From the NCBI RefSeq assembly GCF_017377855.1, contig NZ_JAFREP010000003.1, positions 62,001 through 126,000 on the forward strand: DNA of 64,000 nt, in the 5' to 3' direction. Below the pieces are notes generated by a model, which ran no database searches, was not told where the DNA came from, and saw nothing but the letters and a program-made list of their open reading frames with translations. This document shows positions 27,297 through 36,957 of the stretch, in pieces. Numbering within the stretch: position 1 is the stretch's first letter; every line of letters begins with the position of its first letter. The translations under genes and the position numbers were made by a program. Source of the DNA: Acanthopleuribacter pedis (GTDB lineage: Bacteria; Acidobacteriota; Holophagae; Acanthopleuribacterales; Acanthopleuribacteraceae).

Positions 27297-27575
27297 TTGG
27301 TTTGATTGAGTTTGAACAGGGTATGCCCTTTTTATCAAGGGGCAACGCCGCGCCGATCAGCTGCTTTTTAGCTGGGTCGGACCGCCGCGCTGTGCCCGCC
27401 GGTAACCAAGGATCGGAAGTTTTTGATTGGGTCGCAATCAATGGTTTGTTGCGATGCTTCATCAGGGAAGATGAAGAGATGTAAGTGTCTGTTGAAACTG
27501 TGCTTGTGGGCGGATGTCGCTGGGACGATGTCGAGGTGCGGTTGGACGAAACGAGGCCCGGTGGGAGCGTGACTT
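27297..27575. other. Leader/gap before fliK
   Basis: 279 bp. A weak terminator-like AGGG-TATG-CCCT plus TTTTAT lies at 27318-27335, just after the MotE-like stop. A 60-codon open frame (27302-27484) has no ribosome site. I looked for a c-di-GMP riboswitch and found no convincing GEMM core. fliK probably has its own promoter here, but I could not identify it. Confidence 0.4.
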
Positions 27576-29819
27576 ATGAACGTATCGACCCTTGGCGTGG
27601 AAACGGGAACGGCCGGCAGGCGTGTCGGTAAAAAAGGGAAAAAAACCGGTAAATCGCTTTTTTTCTCCCTACTCGATAAGGCCCAGATGGGCTCGGCAAA
27701 ATTTGCCGCGCTGGGCAAAGCCGCGGCAAAATCTGCGCGCATCGCCGGGGTGCATCCCAAACAGTCGGGGTTGCTCGAACAGTTACGTGCCGGACGCGAA
27801 TCCACCCGCCACAAGGTTACCCAAAAAGGCGCCCTGATTCCCAAGGTGAGTGCCAATGCCGTTAAAGAACGCGCCGCCGCCGTCGGCGTCACACCCGGCC
27901 GCTTGAAACAAGCCGGTGAAGGTGACCATGAACGCTTGGTCGGCGAAGCTTTGGCCTACCTAAAAGGCGAAAAAGGGGAGGAGGAAAACGGCACGGGGCG
28001 CAAACGCAAACCCCTGCTGAGCGCGGCCGAGGATTGGAACTTGGGCGCCGCCGTCGTTGCCGACAAGCAGGCCAAAACGAGCAAAGGCAAACACGGCCGA
28101 GCCTTGCTGGAGAAAAGCGAGGACGGCAAAGGAAAGGCGTTGGCCCAAGGTGAGTCTTTACCCGTTGCCGAGGGCAAGAAATCGCGGGTGCGCTTGTTGA
28201 AACCGGCCGCTGATGCCGATGTTGCCGGCCTGAATGGCACGCAGGGTAAAGGAACGAACAGGGGTCGGGAAACCGACGGTTTGAAAAAAGGCGCCGCCAA
28301 CATGTCGCTTGAGAGCTTGAAACTTCAAGGCGCCGAGGCACAGGCGCCGATCAAGCGGTCCGCGGAGATTGCGTCCCTCAATCCCGCCGTCGCTCAAAAA
28401 AACAAGGCCGCGCCTGAAAAGAAACACGCGGCCAAAGCCGGTCTTTTCGTCGGTGATCTTGGCGGCGAAACAACCAAAGGGTCCCGGCATGGTGCCGCCC
28501 TAGCCAACGCGGCAAAGGCCGACACGGGTAGCGGCGATGCTCAAAAACGCGCCCGTGCGGTGCAGCCGGTGCCGGAAAAAGCTGAGGCGAAAAAGGCCGC
28601 ATCCAAGGAAGCGGCCGCGCCCGCCCCATCGCTAAGCGACGCCCAAGCCGCCGCCGGCGAAAAGAAAGGTGCAGCCAACGCCGCCGCCGCAGCTTCGGCC
28701 GCCACCGCGCCAAAGGCCGCGGCGGGTAAGGTGAGCGTGCCCCGTGAATGGCAGGCTCAGGTTGACGTGCGGGAATCGCGGGAGAAGGTGGCCGTTCCCC
28801 AACCGCGGCGTTCGAAGCAAGCCGCGCCGGTGGTGGAGCGGGAACGACCCCGGGTGAACGGAGACCAGCTTGCGGAATCGGGCAAAAAAGAAACCAAGGT
28901 CACCGCAACCGAGAAGCCGAAGGAAAAAGCCAAAGCTGTTGAGACCAAATCCGTGACATCGGAAACCAAGGTGACCGTGACCGAACAAAGCCGGTCGGAA
29001 AGCGGGCGTGGCCTGAGCGCCTTACGTGAATCCTTGGCGCGGGTCAAAGCACAAGATCCGGCAAGTAGCCAAAAGCTCGATCAACAACTCGGCGGGGCCG
29101 AGGTGCGGCAAACGGCTTGGCAGGCGGGTGACATGCTGCAGGCAGGCGTGGATCAGGACCAAGGTGGCGGCTTCCAATTCCAACGGGGCGCCATGATGGG
29201 ACGTGCCGCCATGGAAGGCAACGGGGGCGGTCGCGGCGTCGAAACCTCCTTTGCCGCGGTACAAGCGCAGGCCGTGGAACGCGCCGCCGCGATGGGTGAA
29301 TCCGCCGCGAGTGGCGAAAGCAACCTTCCGCAACCCGCCTTCAGCATGCTGGAAGACGGTATGGAAGAAGCCTATCTGATCAAACCCAAATCGGTGACCG
29401 TCAAACTGAAACCGGCCGAGTTGGGCGAGGTCAAAATCACCATTACACGTGAGGGCGACCAGATGCAGGCCCAAATCGAAACCCAATCAAGCCGCACCGC
29501 CAAGTTGATCCGCGATCATCAGGCCGAGTTGGAGCAGTCGATGCGTGAGCGCGGCATGGAGTTCGAGCGTTTTGACGTGCGCGAGGAACGCGAGCGCCAA
29601 GACCCGGAGGAGCACCAACGCCAAAACGGCCAACAGCAAGCATCGGCCAACGGTGAGGACGCCGACCAAAGACGCGAGGCGTTCCAAGAACGGCAAGCAG
29701 CCCACGGCGCCGATTCCGAGGGTGACGACACCCGAGCCGAGGAGAACGCCGCCGCGACGACCGGCCCCACTTCCGTGGGCGGCGACGGTGGCAACGGCCC
29801 GCTCGACATCACCGCCTGA
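27576..29819 (+). CDS. fliK: Flagellar hook-length control protein FliK
   Basis: 747 aa, long for FliK (usually 400-600). Residues 1 to about 550 are low-complexity, rich in Lys, Ala, Glu and Gly, with no predicted fold; this is the ruler part. The C-terminal Flg_hook domain is clear: LKPAELGEVKITITREGDQM, then QAQIETQSSRTAKLIRDHQ and LEQSMRERGMEFERF (the substrate-switch core). The last ~90 residues are again low-complexity and charged. ATG 27576, weak GGGAG site. The repeat A2 begins right after the stop codon. Confidence 0.88.
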   Translation: MNVSTLGVETGTAGRRVGKKGKKTGKSLFFSLLDKAQMGSAKFAALGKAAAKSARIAGVHPKQSGLLEQLRAGRESTRHKVTQKGALIPKVSANAVKERAAAVGVTPGRLKQAGEGDHERLVGEALAYLKGEKGEEENGTGRKRKPLLSAAEDWNLGAAVVADKQAKTSKGKHGRALLEKSEDGKGKALAQGESLPVAEGKKSRVRLLKPAADADVAGLNGTQGKGTNRGRETDGLKKGAANMSLESLKLQGAEAQAPIKRSAEIASLNPAVAQKNKAAPEKKHAAKAGLFVGDLGGETTKGSRHGAALANAAKADTGSGDAQKRARAVQPVPEKAEAKKAASKEAAAPAPSLSDAQAAAGEKKGAANAAAAASAATAPKAAAGKVSVPREWQAQVDVRESREKVAVPQPRRSKQAAPVVERERPRVNGDQLAESGKKETKVTATEKPKEKAKAVETKSVTSETKVTVTEQSRSESGRGLSALRESLARVKAQDPASSQKLDQQLGGAEVRQTAWQAGDMLQAGVDQDQGGGFQFQRGAMMGRAAMEGNGGGRGVETSFAAVQAQAVERAAAMGESAASGESNLPQPAFSMLEDGMEEAYLIKPKSVTVKLKPAELGEVKITITREGDQMQAQIETQSSRTAKLIRDHQAELEQSMRERGMEFERFDVREERERQDPEEHQRQNGQQQASANGEDADQRREAFQERQAAHGADSEGDDTRAEENAAATTGPTSVGGDGGNGPLDITA

Positions 29820-30069
29820 CCTGCCTATCTCACAAGGAATTCTGCTACGGGGTAACCTATGCGATTACGAGGGTTTGCCTTCCGCGGGGCGGCCATCCGC
29901 ATTACTCGGTCGAGCCGCCTTGGCCTCAGCTGCTACGCCGAATGGTCGGCCCCGCGAATGGTCGGCCCCGCGAAAGGTCGGGCCCCTGTGCCGTGGCTTG
30001 CTCGTCATCTTCGCACGCACAAGGCTTTCAGCTTCTCGCGACGAATCCTCGTAAGCAATGCGGGCTAAC
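29820..30069. repeat. Family A repeat, copy A2 (full length, inverted relative to A1)
   Basis: 250 bp that begins at the base after the fliK stop and ends 4 bp before the DUF5916 stop, so it exactly fills a tail-to-tail junction. Its reverse complement aligns with A1 along nearly its whole length, with a ~25-bp GC-rich insertion. It carries three GACCATTCGCGGGGCC-type short tandem units. Ends are imperfect inverted repeats. Confidence 0.85.
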
Positions 30070-30073
30070 CGCA

Positions 30074-32296
30074 TTACAAGCGGTAGCGCACTTTTAGGAA
30101 AAACTGGTCGGCGATGGTCTCGCGCCAACCCGCCGCGAACAAGCGGCTAAAGCCGAGGGTGCGTTCCATTTCGGCGTAATCACCGCCCCGTGAATAAACC
30201 GCCGCAATTTCCGTGAGCGGTCCCAGTAGGTAGCGATAGCGAATTTGCAAACCGGAGTTACTGACCACAAAATCATCGACCGGACCCGCGACCGGGTTTA
30301 AGGTGCCGTCCGCCGCCGCGCGATAGCGGTCACGACCACGCGCGCTGATACCGATCCACTGGAATTTGAGGCGTAATTCTTGGGACCGAGCCGGGAACCA
30401 GTCCAGGTTGAGCGCGGTGTCCCAGGTTTCGTGGCGAAAACTGGCTAAATCGTTGTCGCGTTCCCAGATCAACCATTCATCGCCCTTGCGGAAGTTGGGT
30501 TGCAGCGACAGGTTGAGGTTGTCGTTGATGAAGAGGGCGAACGAGGGTTCGACTTCCCACGCGTATTCGTTCATCGCCTCGGGTGTGAGCAGGAAGGAAA
30601 GGTCGTAGCGAAACACGCCGACCGAAGGGCCCACGTAATTCACATAAAACAAGGTTTGTTTGGGATAACGCACCAGGTTGTTGCCGCGTGTTACCCGATC
30701 GTCCATGCCGGTGGTTTCGTGTTCCATCACGATCTCTAATTCGGCCGTATTCTTGAATTGGGTTGTATGGGCCAGTTCTACCGCGACAGGAAGGTGATCG
30801 CCGGCGGTATTTTGCGAAAAGGCCAGCTCGCCCTCCAGTTCTTGTTCTTGAATGGGACTTTTCGCTGAAAAGGTGCGCTTGCGGCGCGTCAGGTTAAGCT
30901 CCATGTCCTCAACATCATTGCGGCTCATGAACCCCAAATCGTTGATGTCGTAGGAGGCATCGTAACGGGACATTTCGCCGCCGATGGACCAGCTATCGTT
31001 GGGTGACCAGTCGGCCCGCACCCAGGCACCGCGGCCGTCCTCTTTTTCGCCCGCTTCCTCCGCGCGGGTGTTAATGATTTGGCCGCGCACCAATACGCCG
31101 GGTTTGGGTTTGAATTCCAGGTCGACCGCGGTCATCAGCGCGTCGCGGTCCAAGGTGGGGCGGTCGGTCCAGCCCGCCACGGCGCCGATGCGCATGCGTT
31201 GCCCGTTGTAGCGGGCGCGTGCCACGTAAAAGTCGCTGCCTTGGGCTGTGTCCGCGTCGTCCTCGGCCGCACCGAACACGCCGAATTCCCAGTTCGCCGC
31301 CTGGCCCGTGTATTTAAGCGCCGCCAGGATATCGGCCGGGCCCGCCTCGGGGTTGTCGTGGCTCGCGCCGATGCGGCGGGTATGAATCAGGCGACCGCCT
31401 TTGGTGGTGCTCATGTCGAACAGGGCCTGGTTCTCGGTAAAAAAGGGTCGTTTCTCCGAGAAAAAGGCTTCCACCGCCGAGAAGTTCACGATCAAATCGT
31501 CGCTTTCCACCTGACCAAAGTCGGGGTTGATGGTGAGGGTTACCTGGTGGTTGCCGTTGGGTTTCCAAAAAAGGTCGAGTCCGCCGTCGAAGTCCTCGTC
31601 CCCGTTGCGTTCGTCGCGGATGGCGGTGGCATAAGGGAAAAAGTCGAGCAGGGAACTTTTGAAGTTGGGCACGCTGACCGGATGGAAATCGGCGACAAAG
31701 GTGGGGCGTTCCCAACTGGCGCCGGGAAACGAATAGCGAATGCCGCGTTCGTGGATGACACGGGAGAAAAAAACGTTGATGTTGCGCTGATCGCCGCGGC
31801 CTTTGGCGGCGGGAACGGCTGACCAGGGAACGCGGAGTTCCACATACCAATGGGTGTCGCTTTCGCTGACCGCGTGTTCCCAAAAGCCGTCCCAATCGTA
31901 GGAAAAGCGTTTTTGATCGGCGATGATGCCGTCCTGGATGGAATTGGCGAGGGAGACCGTGAACTCGTAGGCCGTGCTGCCGTTGTTCTGGAAATCAATC
32001 ATGACCGAAACGCGGTCGGCTTCGAGGCTTTGGTCGCGTGGTTTCTTGGCGCGGGTGCGGCTGAGTTCGGGTGGATGGCTGTTCTCAAAACCGATCAGGA
32101 GCCCGTCGGCGGTGGCGACGAGGCGAACGCGCGTGGGGTATTGGGGCGTGGCCAGCGTGAGCGGTTGGGTGGTGACGAATTGGTCGAAAACCCGTGCGTC
32201 CTGCCAATGATCCTCATCAAGCCGCCCGTCAATCACCGCGGTTTCGGCGAGGGAAGGGGAACCCAGCAGCAGAGCGAGACAGATCAGTGCGCGCAT
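30074..32296 (-). CDS. DUF5916 outer-membrane-type protein with CBM9-like N-terminus
   Basis: 740 aa from ATG 32296 (GAGGTGG site; upstream codons belong to non-coding sequence). Signal peptide MRALICLALLLGSPSLA. Residues ~20-220 resemble a family 9 carbohydrate-binding domain (VIDGRLDEDHWQDA...FENSHPP). The rest is DUF5916-like: NPDFGQVESDDLIVNFSAVEAFFSEKRPFF is the hallmark, followed by beta-rich repeats that probably form an outer-membrane barrel. Substrate unknown; glycan or protein-degradation roles have been suggested by genome context in other bacteria. It stands alone, between two family A repeats. Confidence 0.85.
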   Translation of the reverse strand: MRALICLALLLGSPSLAETAVIDGRLDEDHWQDARVFDQFVTTQPLTLATPQYPTRVRLVATADGLLIGFENSHPPELSRTRAKKPRDQSLEADRVSVMIDFQNNGSTAYEFTVSLANSIQDGIIADQKRFSYDWDGFWEHAVSESDTHWYVELRVPWSAVPAAKGRGDQRNINVFFSRVIHERGIRYSFPGASWERPTFVADFHPVSVPNFKSSLLDFFPYATAIRDERNGDEDFDGGLDLFWKPNGNHQVTLTINPDFGQVESDDLIVNFSAVEAFFSEKRPFFTENQALFDMSTTKGGRLIHTRRIGASHDNPEAGPADILAALKYTGQAANWEFGVFGAAEDDADTAQGSDFYVARARYNGQRMRIGAVAGWTDRPTLDRDALMTAVDLEFKPKPGVLVRGQIINTRAEEAGEKEDGRGAWVRADWSPNDSWSIGGEMSRYDASYDINDLGFMSRNDVEDMELNLTRRKRTFSAKSPIQEQELEGELAFSQNTAGDHLPVAVELAHTTQFKNTAELEIVMEHETTGMDDRVTRGNNLVRYPKQTLFYVNYVGPSVGVFRYDLSFLLTPEAMNEYAWEVEPSFALFINDNLNLSLQPNFRKGDEWLIWERDNDLASFRHETWDTALNLDWFPARSQELRLKFQWIGISARGRDRYRAAADGTLNPVAGPVDDFVVSNSGLQIRYRYLLGPLTEIAAVYSRGGDYAEMERTLGFSRLFAAGWRETIADQFFLKVRYRL

Positions 32297-32507
32297 AAAC
32301 CACCTCAGGAGAAGGAATCGGTGCAACCGAAACAAACTAAACCATTTCAAGGAAGGGGGCAAGCGGTGTGCGTCAGCAGAGCCAAGGTGCCGCGGCGAAG
32401 CACGCAACTCCAAGACCGAGATGTTGGCATGTCGGATCGCCGACACACGGCCAAGCGCCTCGTACTCCAGGGAAACACGGTACCGACCTGAACCACGCGT
32501 GTCGTGC

Positions 32508-32609
32508 TACGGCGAAGTCGGCTCGACCGAGTCGGGCGGAAGGCCGCCCCCTCGTAATCGCATGGCTTTCGGCTTCGTAGCAGAATTCCTTGTGAGAAAT
32601 GCGGGTTAG
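32508..32609. repeat. Family A repeat, copy A3 (half element)
   Basis: Only the right half of the family is recognisable: GGCTCGACCGAGT, then a variable GC-rich part, then GTAGCAGAATTCCTTGTGAG and GCGGGTTAGG. The left flank (32297-32507) does not align with A1 or A2 and holds no gene. It lies in the 353-bp gap between the DUF5916 start and the hybrid kinase stop. Confidence 0.7.
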
Positions 32610-32649
32610 GTAACACTGCCGCATAAATTGGTGAACGTTTGAGCGGGCG

Positions 32650-35600
32650 TTAAGCGGTGTTCAGGCGGGCTTCCGGGACGGCGTTTTCTTCGGGGAGTTC
32701 GATGATGAAGCGGGCGCCGTGGTTGCGACCTTCGCTTTCCGCCCAAAGGCGCCCGCCCATGTCGGCGATGGTGTTGGCGGTGAGGTGCAGGCTGAGGTCG
32801 TGTTCGTCGCCCTGTTTGGAATGACCGCGGCGGAAGATGAGCGATAGTTCCTCTTTGGCCAGACCTACCCCGTTGTCGCTGACGATGATGCGGAAGCGAC
32901 CGTCGCCCGTCCATTCGTCGGTAATGTGGATCGCGCCGCCTGGTTGATGTTCCACGGCGCGCGCCGCGTTGCCAATCAAGTGGTGCAACACGGTGATCAG
33001 TTTGAAGCGCTGCAAAGGGACTTTTTTCCGCGCGGATATATCGGCGGTGATGGGGATGTTCATTCCGGCCAGGTTGCCCGACTCTGCTTGAATTAATTCC
33101 TGGAGTAACTCCTGTAAATCCACTTCTTCGCAGTAACCCGCGACCTGTGCGTAAGATTCCTGGGCCGAGACGATGTCGCGAATCCCTTCAATGGTTTGTA
33201 GCAGGTGATCGGCTTCCTCGCGGGCGGCGTTTTCGTTTTCCCGAATCAGTTGAATAATGGTGGCCACACCTTTGGCCAGTTGCTCGCGGGTGATTTCGGG
33301 TTGTTGGTCGTCCGTGTCGGACAGATGGTCGGCGATGCGTTGCAAGGTCGCCCGAATGCGCTCGGTGCTGATGTTCTCTTGCAGGACGACGGCGGAGGAC
33401 ACAAGCGAGTTCAACGCGTTGCCGAGATTGTGCAACACGCTGGCGGCGATTTCGGCACGGCCCGCCAGATGGGCGGTTTCGATCAAGCGCCTTTGGGTTT
33501 GGCGCAGATTTTCGGTGGTTTTGAGGATTTTTTCCACATGGCAGGCTTTGGTCAGCGCGGTGATGGCATGCTCACGGAAGCGAACGAGTCGCGCGACCAC
33601 GCCGTCGTCGATCAGTTCGCGACTGGATTCGTGGTCGAAGACCAACACGCCCTCCAGCAAATGATCGTCGACGGGAAGGGTGACGGTCAGCAACGAACCG
33701 GGCATGGGCAGGCCGGCGAACTTTTCGCGCCCAGGCTGATTGGCGGGGTTGCTGATCAACCAAACCCCGTCGGCGAGACCGACCTGGCCGGTGTAACGGC
33801 GGGTTGCTTCCTGGAAGTCAAACCGAATCGGCGACACCGTTTGGGCCTCGTAGCCGGCAAGGGCGGCAAAGGTAAAGTGATCGGTTTGGTGATCACGCAA
33901 CAACAAACCGCCGCTTTTGACGTCGGGCAGCAGGTTTATCGCTTGCGAGAGCAGGGCTTGGGCGAGCGCTTTCATCTCGACCTCGCGGTTGACGGTTTTG
34001 ACCACCTCGTTCAAGGTCTCCAATTCCTGGTTTTGCATCTTCAAGTCGGCGGTACGTTCCGAGACTTTGCGTTCCAGATCCAAGGTGGCGCGTTTCAGTT
34101 GGGCGTGGACATCGACCCTTGCCCGCAGCTCTTCCTTGGTGACGGGTTTGGTCAGGTAATCGTTGGCGCCGGCCTTAAAGCCGCGCACCAAATCTTGCAA
34201 TCGTGATTTGGCGGTGAGAAAAAGCACGGGCAGTTCGTTGGGAGGGTGGTTTTCGCGAATGACCTCGCAAACCTGGTAACCCGACATGTTGGGCATCATG
34301 ATGTCCAACAAAACCAGATGGAATACCTCGGGGCCGGCTAATTTCTGTAAGGCTTCCGCGCCCGAGCCGGCCTGGACGATTTCGTAATCGTGAATGGAAA
34401 GGTGGTTGACCAATACTTGGCGGTTCACTTCCTCATCGTCTACCACCAAAATGCGAAACATCCCTGAATCGTCCACGGCGTGTGGGGTTGCCTCGGGCGC
34501 GGGGAGCGGCGCGAGCGGCTCCCAAATGTGGGACCGTTTGGGTTCAACCGCCGGGGTGGCGGTTTCTCGTGTGGTGTTCCCCGTGGCGATGGGCAACGTA
34601 AAGCGGAAGGTGGTTCCTTTTTCTTCCTGTGATTCAACCCAAATGTCGCCGCCGTGGAGGGTGACCAGTTCCTTGGTGATCGCCAATCCCAAGCCGGTAC
34701 CGGAAAAACGGCGCGAGAGGGCGCTGTCAACCTGTTCAAAAGCCTTGAAAATGGATTCGAAATGGGCCTCGGGAATGCCGATCCCACTGTCTTCAATGGC
34801 AACGGTCACAAACTGATCGCCGGCTCGGGCGCTGACGCGAATGAAGCCGGTGTCGGTGAACTTGACGGCATTGTGAATGAGGTTGTGGAGGATTTGGATC
34901 AAGCGGTTTTCGTCGGCTTGGACCTTGGCCAGGCCCACGGGGACCTGGTTGGTGATTTCCAAGGTTTTTTTCCCAAGCGTGGGTCGCGTGAAGTCGAGCA
35001 CCATTTCAACCACGGCGTGGAGTTGGACCGGCTGGGTTTGGATATCCAAGGATTGTTTGGCGATTTTCGAATAATCGAGGAGGTCGTCGATGAGGGTGCT
35101 AAGCCGTCTGCCACCGGCGATGATCATGCCGAGGTTGCGCTGGGTGGCTGGGTTGAGTTCACCGGTCGCGCCGTCGGCCAGTGACTCGGCAAGGCCGATA
35201 ATCCCGTTGAGCGGGGTGCGCAGTTCGTGGGAGGTATTGGCGAGAAAGGCGTCTTTCATGCGGTCCAAGCGGAGGAGGTGTTCGTTCAGTTGTTTTTCGC
35301 GATCATACTTACGGCTCGCCATGTTGCGTGCGACCAACGCCAAAATAAACGAAAACAGCAGTACCAAAATGAGCATGGAGGCATTGCGTAACCGCTTTTG
35401 AGCGATGACTTGTTTTTCCTTGCGTTCGTTCTCCTTCTTCAGGCGCGCGATTTCACCCTCGCGTTGGTCGTTTTCAAACTTGGCCTGCAAGCCGGTTACG
35501 GCACGGGTCGCCTCGGCGTTAAACAGTTTGTCCTGCAAATCCTTGTGGATTTGGTGGGCGAGGTAGGCTTTTTCCCAAAGTCCGTTGTCGGCCGCAATGG

Positions 35601-36696
35601 CGGCATAGTTGTGGTAGGCGATGCTCACGTCCTCGGTATTTTGGGAGTTTCTGATGATTTCGACCGCTTCCTCAATGCGTTCCAGGGCGATTTTGGGTTG
35701 GCCCGCCTGATACGCCTGTAACGCGGCTTCCAACTTGGTACCGCCGATAAATTCGGGGTGACCCAATTCCCGCGCGAGTTCGGTGGCGCGGTCGCCGTAG
35801 AGTTTGCTTTTTTCGAGATCGCCGAGGAGGCGGTAAATGCGCGCCACGTTGAGATGGGCTTGGCATAAATCGCGTGGATCGCCGTAATCGATGAGAATGT
35901 CGAGGGCGCGATCAAACATAACGCGCGCCTGTTCCAAATCGTCCCTGTTCATATAAACAAAGCCGATGTTGTTGAGCGTTTGCGCAAGGGAAGCCTGCAT
36001 GTTTAGCTTCTCCTTGAGCGCCAGCGATTTATGAAAAAATTCGAGCGCGTTTTCGTGCTGTTTGAGGGTTTGGTACACCATACCGATGTTGTTGAGGGTT
36101 CGGGCTTGGGCTTTTTCCATGCCGGCCGCCTGGTAGCGTTGCAACGCGCGCAGGCTGTAATCCAGCGAGATTTCAAATTCGCCGAGGCGTCGGTGGAACA
36201 CGCCGAGGTTGTTCAGCGTTTCGGCGATTTCTTCAGGTGGGGCGCGCGACTCCATGAGGCCGAGTGCGGCGCGGTTGTCGTCGATGGCGGCGCGGTATTC
36301 ACCGGCGTAAAACGAAAGGATGGCGCGGTCGGTCAGCGCCTCGGCATACCAAAAACTGCCGTCTGCACCCATGGCCGACGAAGCTTTGAGCCGTTCCTTG
36401 AGGAGCACGCGCGCCTTGTCCTCGTGTTCTAAGTTGAGGTTGGCCCAAAAGGCGAGTTTCAGCGCGTGTTGTTCATGGTTTGGGTTGGGAAACCGGCGCA
36501 GGTGTTCCCGTAGTTCGGGGAGAACGGTTTCCAAAACCTTGGTGGGCTGCTGGTCCACCCATTGGTCGCCCTGTTCCAGCAATGCTTCGATTTTGGCGGT
36601 GTCGGCCTCGCTTTGCGCACCAAGGGGCGGGGTGGCCAAGATCAGGACGAGGCACCCCATGAGCCCACCCAAAAGACGGGCCCCCGGGGGTGGCAT
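32650..36696 (-). CDS. TPR-hybrid histidine kinase with two kinase modules and a receiver
   Basis: 1348 aa from ATG 36696; an in-frame GTG at 36753 falls inside repeat B1 and is unlikely, and ATG 36660 is possible. Order: signal peptide; about seven TPR units (~60-420); coiled coil; membrane helix (ASMLILVLLFSFILALVARN); HisKA with His490 (SHELRTPLNG); HATPase_c (N-box, DSGIGI, GTGLGL); receiver with Asp798 (LLDIMMP); coiled coil; GAF-like domain; then a second H-box HNLGN with His1089 and second HATPase (DNGVGL). It lacks a DNA-binding output, so its response leaves by phosphotransfer or protein contact. No adjacent partner receiver. Confidence 0.88.
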   Translation of the reverse strand: MPPPGARLLGGLMGCLVLILATPPLGAQSEADTAKIEALLEQGDQWVDQQPTKVLETVLPELREHLRRFPNPNHEQHALKLAFWANLNLEHEDKARVLLKERLKASSAMGADGSFWYAEALTDRAILSFYAGEYRAAIDDNRAALGLMESRAPPEEIAETLNNLGVFHRRLGEFEISLDYSLRALQRYQAAGMEKAQARTLNNIGMVYQTLKQHENALEFFHKSLALKEKLNMQASLAQTLNNIGFVYMNRDDLEQARVMFDRALDILIDYGDPRDLCQAHLNVARIYRLLGDLEKSKLYGDRATELARELGHPEFIGGTKLEAALQAYQAGQPKIALERIEEAVEIIRNSQNTEDVSIAYHNYAAIAADNGLWEKAYLAHQIHKDLQDKLFNAEATRAVTGLQAKFENDQREGEIARLKKENERKEKQVIAQKRLRNASMLILVLLFSFILALVARNMASRKYDREKQLNEHLLRLDRMKDAFLANTSHELRTPLNGIIGLAESLADGATGELNPATQRNLGMIIAGGRRLSTLIDDLLDYSKIAKQSLDIQTQPVQLHAVVEMVLDFTRPTLGKKTLEITNQVPVGLAKVQADENRLIQILHNLIHNAVKFTDTGFIRVSARAGDQFVTVAIEDSGIGIPEAHFESIFKAFEQVDSALSRRFSGTGLGLAITKELVTLHGGDIWVESQEEKGTTFRFTLPIATGNTTRETATPAVEPKRSHIWEPLAPLPAPEATPHAVDDSGMFRILVVDDEEVNRQVLVNHLSIHDYEIVQAGSGAEALQKLAGPEVFHLVLLDIMMPNMSGYQVCEVIRENHPPNELPVLFLTAKSRLQDLVRGFKAGANDYLTKPVTKEELRARVDVHAQLKRATLDLERKVSERTADLKMQNQELETLNEVVKTVNREVEMKALAQALLSQAINLLPDVKSGGLLLRDHQTDHFTFAALAGYEAQTVSPIRFDFQEATRRYTGQVGLADGVWLISNPANQPGREKFAGLPMPGSLLTVTLPVDDHLLEGVLVFDHESSRELIDDGVVARLVRFREHAITALTKACHVEKILKTTENLRQTQRRLIETAHLAGRAEIAASVLHNLGNALNSLVSSAVVLQENISTERIRATLQRIADHLSDTDDQQPEITREQLAKGVATIIQLIRENENAAREEADHLLQTIEGIRDIVSAQESYAQVAGYCEEVDLQELLQELIQAESGNLAGMNIPITADISARKKVPLQRFKLITVLHHLIGNAARAVEHQPGGAIHITDEWTGDGRFRIIVSDNGVGLAKEELSLIFRRGHSKQGDEHDLSLHLTANTIADMGGRLWAESEGRNHGARFIIELPEENAVPEARLNTA

Positions 36697-36740
36697 GAAA
36701 CGAGATCCAGAAGAATGCGACAAAATGGGACATCCCTTTG

Positions 36741-36915
36741 ACCTAAGAAGCACGGTAATCCGCGGTGATTTTAGCTAAACCTCTGGGCTGCAACGGCCTG
36801 TGAAAATGCTCAGGACCGGTGGGTGTGGTCGTGGCACCCCGGTTCGCTTTTTTCAAGTCATTTCGCTCCAGATCTTTAGCCAAAACCCCACGCGCTTATC
36901 ACGCCTCTTCGGTTT
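36741..36915. repeat. Family B long-hairpin repeat, copy B1
   Basis: 175 bp from ACCTAAGAAGC to CGCCTCTTCGGTTT, immediately upstream of the hybrid kinase start. The arm GATTTTAGCTAAACCTCTGG pairs with CCAGATCTTTAGCCAAAACC further in. The right tip of this copy has drifted (TTCGG for TTAGG). It occupies most of the gap between the kinase start and the pirin stop. Confidence 0.85.
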
Positions 36916-36957
36916 GAGCGATTGGGCCTGGGGGCTATAGGTTTTGTCGGCTAAAAC

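Noticed and set aside
27297..27575. Possible c-di-GMP riboswitch before fliK
   Set aside because: No GEMM core (conserved GGCAAAC...GACGCAAAG) could be found.
33205..34206. Plus-strand open frame opposite the hybrid kinase
   Set aside because: Antisense of the kinase domains; no independent evidence.
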